In this document: positions 1 to 6,758 of the stretch, in pieces | How the letters are laid out: each line of letters opens with the position of its first letter | Numbering within the stretch: position 1 is the stretch's first letter | From: Flavobacteriales bacterium | GTDB lineage: Bacteria > Bacteroidota > Bacteroidia > Flavobacteriales_F > PHOS-HE28 | Direction of reading: 5' to 3' | Assembly: GCA_020437875.1 (NCBI GenBank) | Contig: JAGQVR010000102.1 | Location: 1-9,810, forward strand | DNA length: 9,810 nucleotides | The notes under the pieces: generated by a model | What the model was told of the DNA's origin: nothing | What the model saw: the letters and a program-made list of their open reading frames with translations, nothing else | Database searches by the model: none | Position numbers and translations under genes: made by a program

Positions 1-3000
1 AGCCCCAGGTGTTGAAGCGGATCGTATCCAACAGGACGGCACCGGCCGCCAATGGCTCGTTCCGCTTGTACCACACGCGTTGGCGCTGGTTGGAAGCGTT
101 GAGCACCCAGGCCGTGACGAGCAGGCTGTCCATGTCATGCGGACTGATGTTGTGGATGGCCACGGCGAGCGCTGCTTCCTCACCTTGGAAGAGACCTTCC
201 AAACTAGTGAGCAGTCCGAGCGGCGGATCGATGGCACACTCCGGCACGGGTGAGCTGAGCAGCTGCCAACGGTCCATCTGCGCCGGCCGGGGGTCCGCTG
301 CGGCCAGGTCGTGGAACTTCCCGCGGATGCGCAGCCGTGGATAGATCGATGCGTCGGCGATGGAACCCAGGTCGAGGAACTCTTCCAGTTCATCGGGCCA
401 TTCACCCAGATGCACTTCAAGGCCGGTGTTCGTGATGCCGCGTACCTCGATCACCGTGCTGTCCGATGCGCTGAGCGGTCGGTCGTGCCAGTAAAGGGCA
501 TTCCACGCGAGCGCCGGCCCCGCCTCCATGGTGGTGATGCTGCCCCGGTCCCCATTGCTCTGTGCATAAGCCGTCAGCGTGATGTCCGTCGTCTGGGTCG
601 CCGCGATGGTATCGACGAAAGTGCCAGCGAAGCCCTTGCGCACATAGAAGATGTAGGGAACACTGTCCTGCAGGGTGGAGAAGGACGGAACACCAAGGCC
701 GTTCAATGCAGCCACTGCCGGCGTCCCGGTCATGCCATCCTGGTCCAGGTAGAACCAGGTGTAGGCCAGGATGTGATAACCATCGGGAACGGTCTCGGTC
801 AGGAATGTGGCCATGGCCGCCATCTCCTCCGGTGAATTCTGCCGGAAATGGAAGTAGAGACGTGGGCGTTGGAAGGTGCCACAAGGCGTGAAGTTGCCGA
901 AGTCGTTGTCCGGGTTGTAGACCACGGGCGGATCAACAGAGTTGTCCACGAATCGAGTACCCCATGCCTCATAGGTATAAGGGTCGATCACGGCGATGTT
1001 CCAGGCCGGGTTCCCCCAGCAACCGCCGAAGTCCTGGTTCACCAGATCGAGGCGCCAGCCGATGTCACCATAGGGGTTCGATGAGGTGAAGGCCGTGAGC
1101 TCATGAGGTGCACTGCTGAAGTCGAAGTCACGCTCGGGCCGGTCGTAGACCATGGAGTTGAAGTCATCCTCCTTGAACTGGAAGTAATGGGCCTGGCCCC
1201 AGCCGTACTGGCCATCGATGTATTGGAAGGATCGTTCATACCAGTTGTAGCCGTCATTGCCCACGCTATCGATGCTGCAACGCCAGAAGAAGACCGTGCT
1301 GTCCTGGGTGTTCAGCGAATAGATGTTCTGCGGCTGCCAGCTGACCACCCCGCCTGGTGCGGTCACGGTGGCCGTCTCCAGCATCGGGCTGTTGAACAGA
1401 TCCGTCGTGTCGACCTGGAAAACATAGGTGCGCTCGGCTGCCAGCGGATCGCCGGTACTGGCACGCAACAACGGCTCCGGATCAGGGATGATCGCGAAGT
1501 CGTACGGGTAGATGGGAACGAGGTCGCCCGAGGTGATGAACAAGGTGGTCGAGGCCTGGTTCGATCCATATTCCGGGGATAGTTCGGTGATCAGGTCGGG
1601 GTCCAGGTCGACCCGCGCCGTGATCTGGTTCACACCCTGCCCACCGATGAAGGCCAGTGTGGGCACACGGAACGTGATGGTGTCCTGGAAGCCCATGCCC
1701 GTGGTCTGTGCGTTGTAGATCCCCGTTTCAGCAAGGCCCTGGTTCGAGCGCTGCAACTGGATACCGATCGGACCTTGGTACATCCGCCCGATGTTGCGCA
1801 CCACCACCTTCACGGTGAAGGTGTCCACATCAGCGGTCACGGTCTCCGGCTCGAAGAGGATGTCCTCGGCCCGCACGTCGAAGTCGGGTTCCAGGGGTGA
1901 GTTCATCACCAGCATGGGATCCCCCTGCAGCGTGAAGGTGTGTACCGTATGGATCGTACCCCAGTTGTTCGTGTTGGCCAGCAGGTTGAAGGCCGCATGC
2001 TGCATGTGCTTGCCGTACGGTTTCCCGTAGTTCACACTACCCATGCTGTTGTACAGCCAGCGGCCGTACACGGTCAAGTCGAAGTCAACCCCCACTTTCG
2101 TCGTCGACATGAAGGTGACCGGACCAGCGGCAGGTCGCATCACCCAATCCTCGCTCGTACTGGCCCCGTCATCGTTGAGGTGCACATTGCCGATGTAACA
2201 GGAATTCCCGATCACGAAGGGATAGCGCCCGTTCCATTCATAGTTCGAGGGATCGTCGATCGTGATGTCGAAGCTCTCTGAATAGGCGTGCGCGAAGAAG
2301 TTCATCAAGGTCACCCCGTTCTCGATCAGGTTGCGCACCGAATCCGCTGCGGCCGTACTGAAGACGGAGGAACTGTTCTTCCTGAATCGCCAGAACTGCG
2401 CACCGAACTGGGTGGTATCCCCGATGAAGGGTTCCATGAAGCGCAAGCGGTTGGCGAGACTCTCCTGCTCCGCCTCATCGAAGCCGCCGCTCAGGTGCAC
2501 CAGGTTCTTCATCCACGCCGCGGGTGGTTGGTCCTCCAGGGTGCTCACCTTGTCCAGGTAGTCGAAGACCTGCTGTTCGTTGACCGCACTGAGGCGTCCC
2601 ACGGGCACTTCCACTTTCCGTGGATCGGCGGTCGGGCCGATACCGATGGTGAAGCACTGGTCGCAGGCCGGTGCACCATAGCTCGGCACGAGCATGCGCT
2701 CGTAGGCACCGTTCACGTTCGGGCGCGCGCCCTGCGGCTCGAAGAAGGTGGTGAAGGAGGATGTCGATTTCCCGATGAGGAAGAGGCCCTGAGGCACTTG
2801 GTCCCACGAGGCCACCAGGTCGCGCATGAACGACCGGATCGCCAGCGGATGCTTGGGCACACCACCGCCGTACTGATCGTACAACTCGTCGATATCCGCG
2901 AGCAACACGGGTACCGGTCGTGGGGCTTGCGCGGAGCGATACCCTGCGTAGGCCGTGGCGCCGTTCCACAAGGAGCGATGGCTCACGATCACCATGGCTG

Positions 3001-4264
3001 AATCCAGGCCGAGCGCCACATGGTCCGTGAAGTAGCCGCTGCCATTCACCGGCGTTAGCGGACCCACCTGGAATACCGAAGCCTCCATGTGCAGGTAGGC
3101 CGGTGTGCGGGTGCTGTCCGGATGTGTGGGCACGGCCAGCTCGTAGTTCGCACCGACCAGCTCGGGCACCACGCGACGCGGCACATCACCGAAGCAATAG
3201 AGGATCGGCGCGCTTGCGGCACCCCCGAGCTGCAAACGAGCGGACGCATCCGTCGGGTCGTGCGGTATCCACAGATCGTAGGGTGCATCACCGATGCCCT
3301 GCAGATCACGCGGATAAGTGACATCCACGGCGAAAGCGACCTGGAAGTCCTCATAGCTCGGGTTGCTCTGGCCGATCGGCAGGTCGTGGAGCACCCGCAT
3401 CGTCACGGAGAAGAAGGACGAAACCTCGGAGGCCGGGACCTGGAAATCACTACGGATCACACGGTTCCCAAGGAAAGTGGTGTCCTTTCGGACCGTCTGC
3501 CCAGGACCGGAGACCAGCTGGAGGTGGTGATCGGGCAGGGCGACCGGCCACCGCTGCTGTCCCCCGGTGGTGACACGCACGTTCGCGTTGGGCGCATCGG
3601 GGCCCGAATAGGCACGTGGCGTCGTGGCGTAGAGGTCCGCGGATTGGGTACCGCTGGTCACGATCAACCCGGGACCACCGAAGCCTTCACCGGCGAGCAT
3701 CGCACCACTCGTAAAGGTGTACGGCTCCATGGCCACGCCATACCAATAGGCATCGCCGTACCCGTTGAGGCCACGCCCCCAGACCCAGGGCCGGACGGTA
3801 TGCGAAGCGAAGTCCGGATCGGTATAAGCCACCACCCGCTCCTTCTGCACACCGGGGTCCGGGTCCCAGGTGAGGTAGTAACGGATGGTGTCGTTGATGA
3901 GGCTGTAATGCGGATTGGAATGATAGAGCGGTGAGTCGTACATCCGCTCATCGATCCAGCCGTCGTTCTTCCGTCCGATGAACTCGATGAAGTCGCCCGC
4001 ATTCAACACGCCATCCTCACCGCCCTCGATGTAGATCGGCACCTGCTGCTCGCGGCCGAAGAGCATCAGGTCCGCGGGATCCACCGAAGCGACGGGGAAG
4101 CCGGATGCGGCAAGTGTGGCGGAGTCCAGCCGATGGAGCCCGGTGCGGTACACATCGAAACGCCAGTACTGCCGGTCATGGTCGATCCACTCGTTGCCCA
4201 CGATCTGGGCGGTCGTCGCGACCGCCTGCAACAGGACCAGGACCAGCGCTAGAGGTCTCATCAT
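1..4264 (-). CDS. C25-family (gingipain-like) peptidase, PorU2-type candidate T9SS sortase, partial (C-terminus beyond left edge)
   Basis: Reading the minus strand from 4264 gives an open frame without stops to base 1: 1421 codons, C-terminus missing. A signal peptide is visible (hydrophobic residues 4-16, likely cleavage ATTA|Q at residue 19/20). Residues 32-55 and 80-132 hold the N-terminal segment typical of large PorU-like proteins (GGEDGV, GDFIEF, then YYLTW). The C25 domain spans about 420-770, with VGRLSAV near 555-561, candidate catalytic His659 in FFAHAYSE and Cys689 in GNSCYIGN. Their 30-residue spacing is close to that in gingipains. A CxxC pair lies at 534/537. CARDB-like beta-sandwich segments follow at about 793-905 and 1340-1421, with a fibronectin-like stretch between. 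By family, such proteins act at the cell surface in T9SS cargo processing. The start overlaps the preceding PorV-like stop (ATGA), implying translational coupling; a second ATG at 4261 is possible. It could instead be a secreted C25 protease; the unseen C-terminus would tell. Confidence 0.85.
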   Translation of the reverse strand, partial: MMRPLALVLVLLQAVATTAQIVGNEWIDHDRQYWRFDVYRTGLHRLDSATLAASGFPVASVDPADLMLFGREQQVPIYIEGGEDGVLNAGDFIEFIGRKNDGWIDERMYDSPLYHSNPHYSLINDTIRYYLTWDPDPGVQKERVVAYTDPDFASHTVRPWVWGRGLNGYGDAYWYGVAMEPYTFTSGAMLAGEGFGGPGLIVTSGTQSADLYATTPRAYSGPDAPNANVRVTTGGQQRWPVALPDHHLQLVSGPGQTVRKDTTFLGNRVIRSDFQVPASEVSSFFSVTMRVLHDLPIGQSNPSYEDFQVAFAVDVTYPRDLQGIGDAPYDLWIPHDPTDASARLQLGGAASAPILYCFGDVPRRVVPELVGANYELAVPTHPDSTRTPAYLHMEASVFQVGPLTPVNGSGYFTDHVALGLDSAMVIVSHRSLWNGATAYAGYRSAQAPRPVPVLLADIDELYDQYGGGVPKHPLAIRSFMRDLVASWDQVPQGLFLIGKSTSSFTTFFEPQGARPNVNGAYERMLVPSYGAPACDQCFTIGIGPTADPRKVEVPVGRLSAVNEQQVFDYLDKVSTLEDQPPAAWMKNLVHLSGGFDEAEQESLANRLRFMEPFIGDTTQFGAQFWRFRKNSSSVFSTAAADSVRNLIENGVTLMNFFAHAYSESFDITIDDPSNYEWNGRYPFVIGNSCYIGNVHLNDDGASTSEDWVMRPAAGPVTFMSTTKVGVDFDLTVYGRWLYNSMGSVNYGKPYGKHMQHAAFNLLANTNNWGTIHTVHTFTLQGDPMLVMNSPLEPDFDVRAEDILFEPETVTADVDTFTVKVVVRNIGRMYQGPIGIQLQRSNQGLAETGIYNAQTTGMGFQDTITFRVPTLAFIGGQGVNQITARVDLDPDLITELSPEYGSNQASTTLFITSGDLVPIYPYDFAIIPDPEPLLRASTGDPLAAERTYVFQVDTTDLFNSPMLETATVTAPGGVVSWQPQNIYSLNTQDSTVFFWRCSIDSVGNDGYNWYERSFQYIDGQYGWGQAHYFQFKEDDFNSMVYDRPERDFDFSSAPHELTAFTSSNPYGDIGWRLDLVNQDFGGCWGNPAWNIAVIDPYTYEAWGTRFVDNSVDPPVVYNPDNDFGNFTPCGTFQRPRLYFHFRQNSPEEMAAMATFLTETVPDGYHILAYTWFYLDQDGMTGTPAVAALNGLGVPSFSTLQDSVPYIFYVRKGFAGTFVDTIAATQTTDITLTAYAQSNGDRGSITTMEAGPALAWNALYWHDRPLSASDSTVIEVRGITNTGLEVHLGEWPDELEEFLDLGSIADASIYPRLRIRGKFHDLAAADPRPAQMDRWQLLSSPVPECAIDPPLGLLTSLEGLFQGEEAALAVAIHNISPHDMDSLLVTAWVLNASNQRQRVWYKRNEPLAAGAVLLDTIRFNTWG

Positions 4265-5367
4265 GAACCGGGCTTCTTGAACAGGTCGAACTTGAGGGAG
4301 AAGATGTTGGAGTAGAGCGCGACGCTGTTGTCCCCCACGTCGGTCAGGGCGTAATCGAGCGAGACGCTCTTGATCTTGAGGCCGAGGCCGATGTTCGGCT
4401 GCATGGAGAGCTGCTCCTTGTCGCTGATATCGGTGACGTACTGGATGTTGCTGATGCCCGCGCGCACATACACCACACCGGCGTAGCCCAGCTCGATGCC
4501 CACGCGTGGATCGGTGCTGAAGGCATCCGACTTGATCAAGGTGTTCCGCTTGCCATCGAAGGTGTTCTCCAGGTCCACGGCGGCGAGCAGGTCGAACTTG
4601 CTGCCGAACTTGAACTCGCGGGCCACACCCAGGTGCAGGCGCGGCAGGGTGACCTCGATGCTGTTGGCGGGGATCTCGTTACCCGTTTGTGCGAACACAT
4701 CGATGGTGCGCTGGTCCAGCGAATAGCTCCACGCGTTGAAGGTGCTGGTGACATCGCGCGCCACAGCGCTGAAGCGCCAGCGGTCCTTCTGGTACTGGGC
4801 ACCGGCATCGAGGCCGAAGCCCCAGGCCTTGCCGAAGCTGCCCACGCGACGGTAGATCACCTTCACGTTGCCGCCGATCTGCAGGCCGGGCACCTTCAAC
4901 TTGCGGGCGTAGGAGATGAGGAAGGCGTGGTCGGCGGAGCTGAAGGAGGTGATGCGGTCGTAATCGATGTTGCCGCTGGGATCGATCAGGTCGATGGTGT
5001 TCGGGATGTTGTCGATGCCGAAGCGGATGAAGGTGAAGCCGATGGTGCTGGCGGAATCGATGGGCTTGGCCAGGCCGATGTAGTCGTACTTGGCGATGCC
5101 GGCGAAATACTCGCTGTGCATGGCCCCGATCTGCAGGTCGCCGCGCACGCCGAGCAGACCCGCCGGGTTCCAATAGCCGCTGGTCACGTCGTTCACCACT
5201 GCGGTGTATGCGCTACCCATGCCGAGGGCACGGGCACCCACACCAACCGCCAGGAACTCGTTGCTGTACTTCGGAGCGTCGGTCTGTCCGAGGACGCCGC
5301 CAACGGTCATGGTGCTCAGCAATGCCAGGAAGCCGACGCGCATCCCCTTGATCTTCACGGTGTTCAT
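4261..5367 (-). CDS. PorV/PorQ-family T9SS outer-membrane beta-barrel protein
   Basis: This 368-residue protein has an N-terminal signal peptide (basic MNTVKIKGMR, hydrophobic core 11-26, likely cleavage G|QTD near 27/28). The family hallmark follows at residues 37-71: EFLAVGVGARALGMGSA, then NPAGL. The rest alternates polar and aromatic residues as expected for a FadL-like outer-membrane barrel, ending in FSLKFDLF. In T9SS, PorV acts as a shuttle that takes cargo from the translocon to the PorU sortase, and PorQ attaches to PorZ. Canonical PorV from Flavobacterium carries an LLIASDARAAGMGD-like motif instead, so I call this a family paralogue, not strict PorV. It is first in a two-gene unit with the C25 protein, overlapping it by 4 bp, which supports a dedicated shuttle/sortase partnership (inference). 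The start at 5367 is the first ATG; Met9 would also leave a workable signal peptide. Confidence 0.88.
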   Translation of the reverse strand: MNTVKIKGMRVGFLALLSTMTVGGVLGQTDAPKYSNEFLAVGVGARALGMGSAYTAVVNDVTSGYWNPAGLLGVRGDLQIGAMHSEYFAGIAKYDYIGLAKPIDSASTIGFTFIRFGIDNIPNTIDLIDPSGNIDYDRITSFSSADHAFLISYARKLKVPGLQIGGNVKVIYRRVGSFGKAWGFGLDAGAQYQKDRWRFSAVARDVTSTFNAWSYSLDQRTIDVFAQTGNEIPANSIEVTLPRLHLGVAREFKFGSKFDLLAAVDLENTFDGKRNTLIKSDAFSTDPRVGIELGYAGVVYVRAGISNIQYVTDISDKEQLSMQPNIGLGLKIKSVSLDYALTDVGDNSVALYSNIFSLKFDLFKKPGS

Positions 5368-5479
5368 TCGCTAGGTGGTTGACGCAGCTTCCAACGGCGG
5401 GTGGCCTTGATCATTGCCCGAAATTATCCCAACTTCGGCCCGTTCCGCGCTGTGATCGTTCACGGCGCTGGAATGCCCG
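5368..5479. promoter_or_regulatory. Divergent intergenic region between the PorV-like gene and pssA
   Basis: These 112 bp separate two divergently transcribed genes, so they should contain both promoters. No strong match to the Bacteroidota consensus (TTG, then TAnnTTTG about 20 bp later) is visible. The best partial -7 candidate is TAATTTCG on the minus strand (5426 down to 5419), about 52 bp upstream of the PorV-like start, without a clear -33 element. No convincing Shine-Dalgarno sequence precedes either start, which is usual in this phylum. The promoter role is inferred from gene orientation. Confidence 0.35.
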
Positions 5480-6271
5480 ATGGCCCGCCTTCCAAGGATC
5501 CCCGACCTGCTCACCACCGCGAACCTAGCCTGCGGGGTCGCATCCATCCTGCTGGCCTCCCAAGGACAGCTAACATGGGCGTGTTGGCTGGTCTTCGCGG
5601 GTGCGCTGTTCGATGTGTTCGATGGACTGGCCGCGCGGGCGCTGGGCGGGGGAACGCCGCTGGGGGCGCAGCTGGATAGCCTGGCGGACATGGTGACCTT
5701 CGGGGTGGCGCCTGCGTTCATCGTTTTCAGCCTGCCGAGCTGGCCTTCCACCCACGTTATGTTCGATGTCCTAAGAAAAGACACGAGCATCGTGGCGTGT
5801 ATCGACCCTTATTTCGGACGGCTCCATTTCGTGCCACCGCTTGCCATAGCAATCGCCTCGGCGTGGAGACTGGCGAAATTCAACATTGATACCCGGCAAT
5901 CGACTGGTTTCATTGGGCTGCCTACTCCTGCCAATGGACTCTTTTGGGCATCGGTTCCCTTATGCATCGGCACGGGCCTGATCAATCGAGGCCTCGGGTA
6001 TGAGTCGATCCAATCATCCTTGATCCTCCTCGCCTTACCGATCACCTCAACATTCGTAAGCCTCATGCTCGGCGCCCTCATGCTCTCCTCCATCCCCCTC
6101 CCCTCCCTCAAGTTCAAGCACATGGGGTGGAAGGGCAACGAGGTGATCTATCTCTTGTTGGGGATCGGGGCGGTGCTGGTGGTGCTGTACGGTGTGCTGG
6201 CTGTTCCGCTGATCCTGGTGATCTACCTTTTGTCGCCGTTGTGGGGACGCGTTTTTCCGAAGACTGCGTGA
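5480..6271 (+). CDS. pssA: CDP-diacylglycerol--serine O-phosphatidyltransferase (phosphatidylserine synthase)
   Basis: PssA transfers a phosphatidyl group from CDP-diacylglycerol to L-serine in the inner membrane, the first committed step to phosphatidylethanolamine. The 263-residue protein carries a complete CDP-alcohol phosphotransferase motif, D(x2)DG(x2)AR(x8)G(x3)D(x3)D, at residues 45-70: D45, D48, G49, A52, R53, G62, D66, D70. RLAKFNIDTRQ (130-140) followed by FIGLPTPAN (144-152) is typical of the Bacteroidota PssA branch and argues against PgsA. Several hydrophobic segments are seen (about 12-44, 72-86, 117-129, 153-166, 180-205, 223-252). The start is constrained, because an in-frame TGA lies at 5453-5455 and the first in-frame ATG is 5480. 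Bases about 5750-6060 are visibly richer in A/T than the flanks, but the frame and motifs are intact. No decarboxylase (psd) gene is adjacent. Confidence 0.93.
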   Translation: MARLPRIPDLLTTANLACGVASILLASQGQLTWACWLVFAGALFDVFDGLAARALGGGTPLGAQLDSLADMVTFGVAPAFIVFSLPSWPSTHVMFDVLRKDTSIVACIDPYFGRLHFVPPLAIAIASAWRLAKFNIDTRQSTGFIGLPTPANGLFWASVPLCIGTGLINRGLGYESIQSSLILLALPITSTFVSLMLGALMLSSIPLPSLKFKHMGWKGNEVIYLLLGIGAVLVVLYGVLAVPLILVIYLLSPLWGRVFPKTA

Positions 6272-6309
6272 TCCCCTGCCCGCCGCTTTTGTGACTCACC
6301 GTCTAGCAT

Positions 6310-6328
6310 GTCGACCCGTTGGGTCGAC
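6310..6328 (+). terminator. Perfect 8-bp hairpin downstream of pssA (possible terminator or regulatory stem-loop)
   Basis: GTCGACCC, loop GTT, GGGTCGAC form a perfect inverted repeat 38 bp after the pssA stop and about 100 bp before purS. No T-run follows it, so it is not a classical intrinsic terminator. It could be a weak terminator, an mRNA-stabilising 3' stem or a protein-binding palindrome. The repeat is seen directly; the function is a guess from position. Confidence 0.4.
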
Positions 6329-6380
6329 GCCACAGGTTCTCCGATCCAGCGTACGCGGCTACCTGCGATCATTTGGATTT

Positions 6381-6416
6381 CTCTGCGACCTTTGCGTCCT
6401 CCGCGTCTCTGCGTTG
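6381..6416 (+). repeat. Short degenerate tandem repeat (CTCTGCG-type units) before purS
   Basis: Four degenerate units begin at 6381 (CTCTGCG), 6390 (CTTTGCG), 6399 (CTCCGCG) and 6407 (CTCTGCG), with spacings of 9, 9 and 8 bp, followed by TTGAACC. The array ends 12 bp before the purS ATG. Similar 'ctctgcgtctttgcg' pyrimidine/GCG arrays occur just upstream of genes in many bacterial genomes (from memory, not checked). The stretch is open in the purS frame but looks like repeat, not protein. Its function is unknown. Confidence 0.65.
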
Positions 6417-6428
6417 AACCAGGAACCC

Positions 6429-6686
6429 ATGAAGACCTTCCGCGCCTCCATCGATGTGATGCCCCACGACAACCTGCTGGACCCGCAAGGCAAGGCGGTG
6501 AGCGGCAGCATGCAGAACCTCGGCCTGCCCGAGATCACCGGCGTGCGCATCGGCAAGCACATCACGCTCTCCGTGGAGGCCAAGGACAAGAAGGCCGCCG
6601 AAGCCAAGGTGGACGAGGCTTGCAAGAAGTTGCTGGCCAACCAGATCATGGAGAAGTACAGCTTCTCCTTGGAAGAGACGGCGTAG
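6429..6686 (+). CDS. purS: Phosphoribosylformylglycinamidine synthase subunit PurS
   Basis: PurS is the small subunit of the PurS/PurQ/PurL complex, which converts FGAR to FGAM with ATP and glutamine in de novo purine synthesis; it bridges the glutaminase and synthetase subunits. The protein is 85 residues, normal for PurS, with the family motifs LLDPQGKAV (16-24), VRIGKHITL (39-47) and KLLAN (67-71), and an acidic C-terminal strand. The start at 6429 (MKTFRASIDV) is chosen because family proteins begin just before this first beta strand. The frame stays open back to 6291, but that part translates the short repeat and the hairpin region. AGGA at 6421-6424 is a possible, closely spaced ribosome-binding site. 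purQ and purL are not nearby. The gene converges on lptB. Confidence 0.92.
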   Translation: MKTFRASIDVMPHDNLLDPQGKAVSGSMQNLGLPEITGVRIGKHITLSVEAKDKKAAEAKVDEACKKLLANQIMEKYSFSLEETA

Positions 6687-6734
6687 GAGATCGCGAAGCC
6701 TGACCGGACCGGGCAACAGCTTGGTTCAATGCGT

Positions 6735-6753
6735 TACCGGCGCAAGGCCGGTA
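6735..6753. terminator. Palindrome between convergent purS and lptB (candidate bidirectional terminator)
   Basis: TACCGGC, loop GCAAG, GCCGGTA form a perfect 7-bp inverted repeat in the 72-bp gap between two convergent genes, 48 bp after the purS stop and 5 bp past the lptB stop. No long T-run flanks it on either side, so termination is inferred mainly from location and symmetry. Nothing else is recognised in the gap. Confidence 0.45.
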
Positions 6754-6758
6754 TGAGA

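Noticed and set aside
2288..3934. Plus-strand open frames of 237 and 281 codons opposite the C25 gene
   Set aside because: They are rich in Arg, His and Gly, show no domain, and lie antisense to recognisable C25 catalytic and flanking segments.
1..4264. Calling this gene canonical porU
   Set aside because: The length beyond 1421 residues, the CARDB-like segments, the position after a non-canonical PorV-like gene and the AHA motif fit a PorU2-type paralogue better; the C-terminus is not visible.
4633..5382. Long plus-strand open frame opposite the PorV-like gene
   Set aside because: The product is a low-complexity Ala/Gly/Val/Asp/His-rich shadow of the well-supported minus-strand barrel gene.
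6291..6428. Upstream in-frame extension of purS starting at 6291
   Set aside because: It translates the hairpin and the short repeat array and would give a 46-residue prefix unlike any PurS; the family start fits 6429.
6369..6716. Minus-strand open frame of 115 codons across purS
   Set aside because: It is antisense to purS and is His/Leu/Val-rich; its C-terminal part is the reverse translation of the short repeat.
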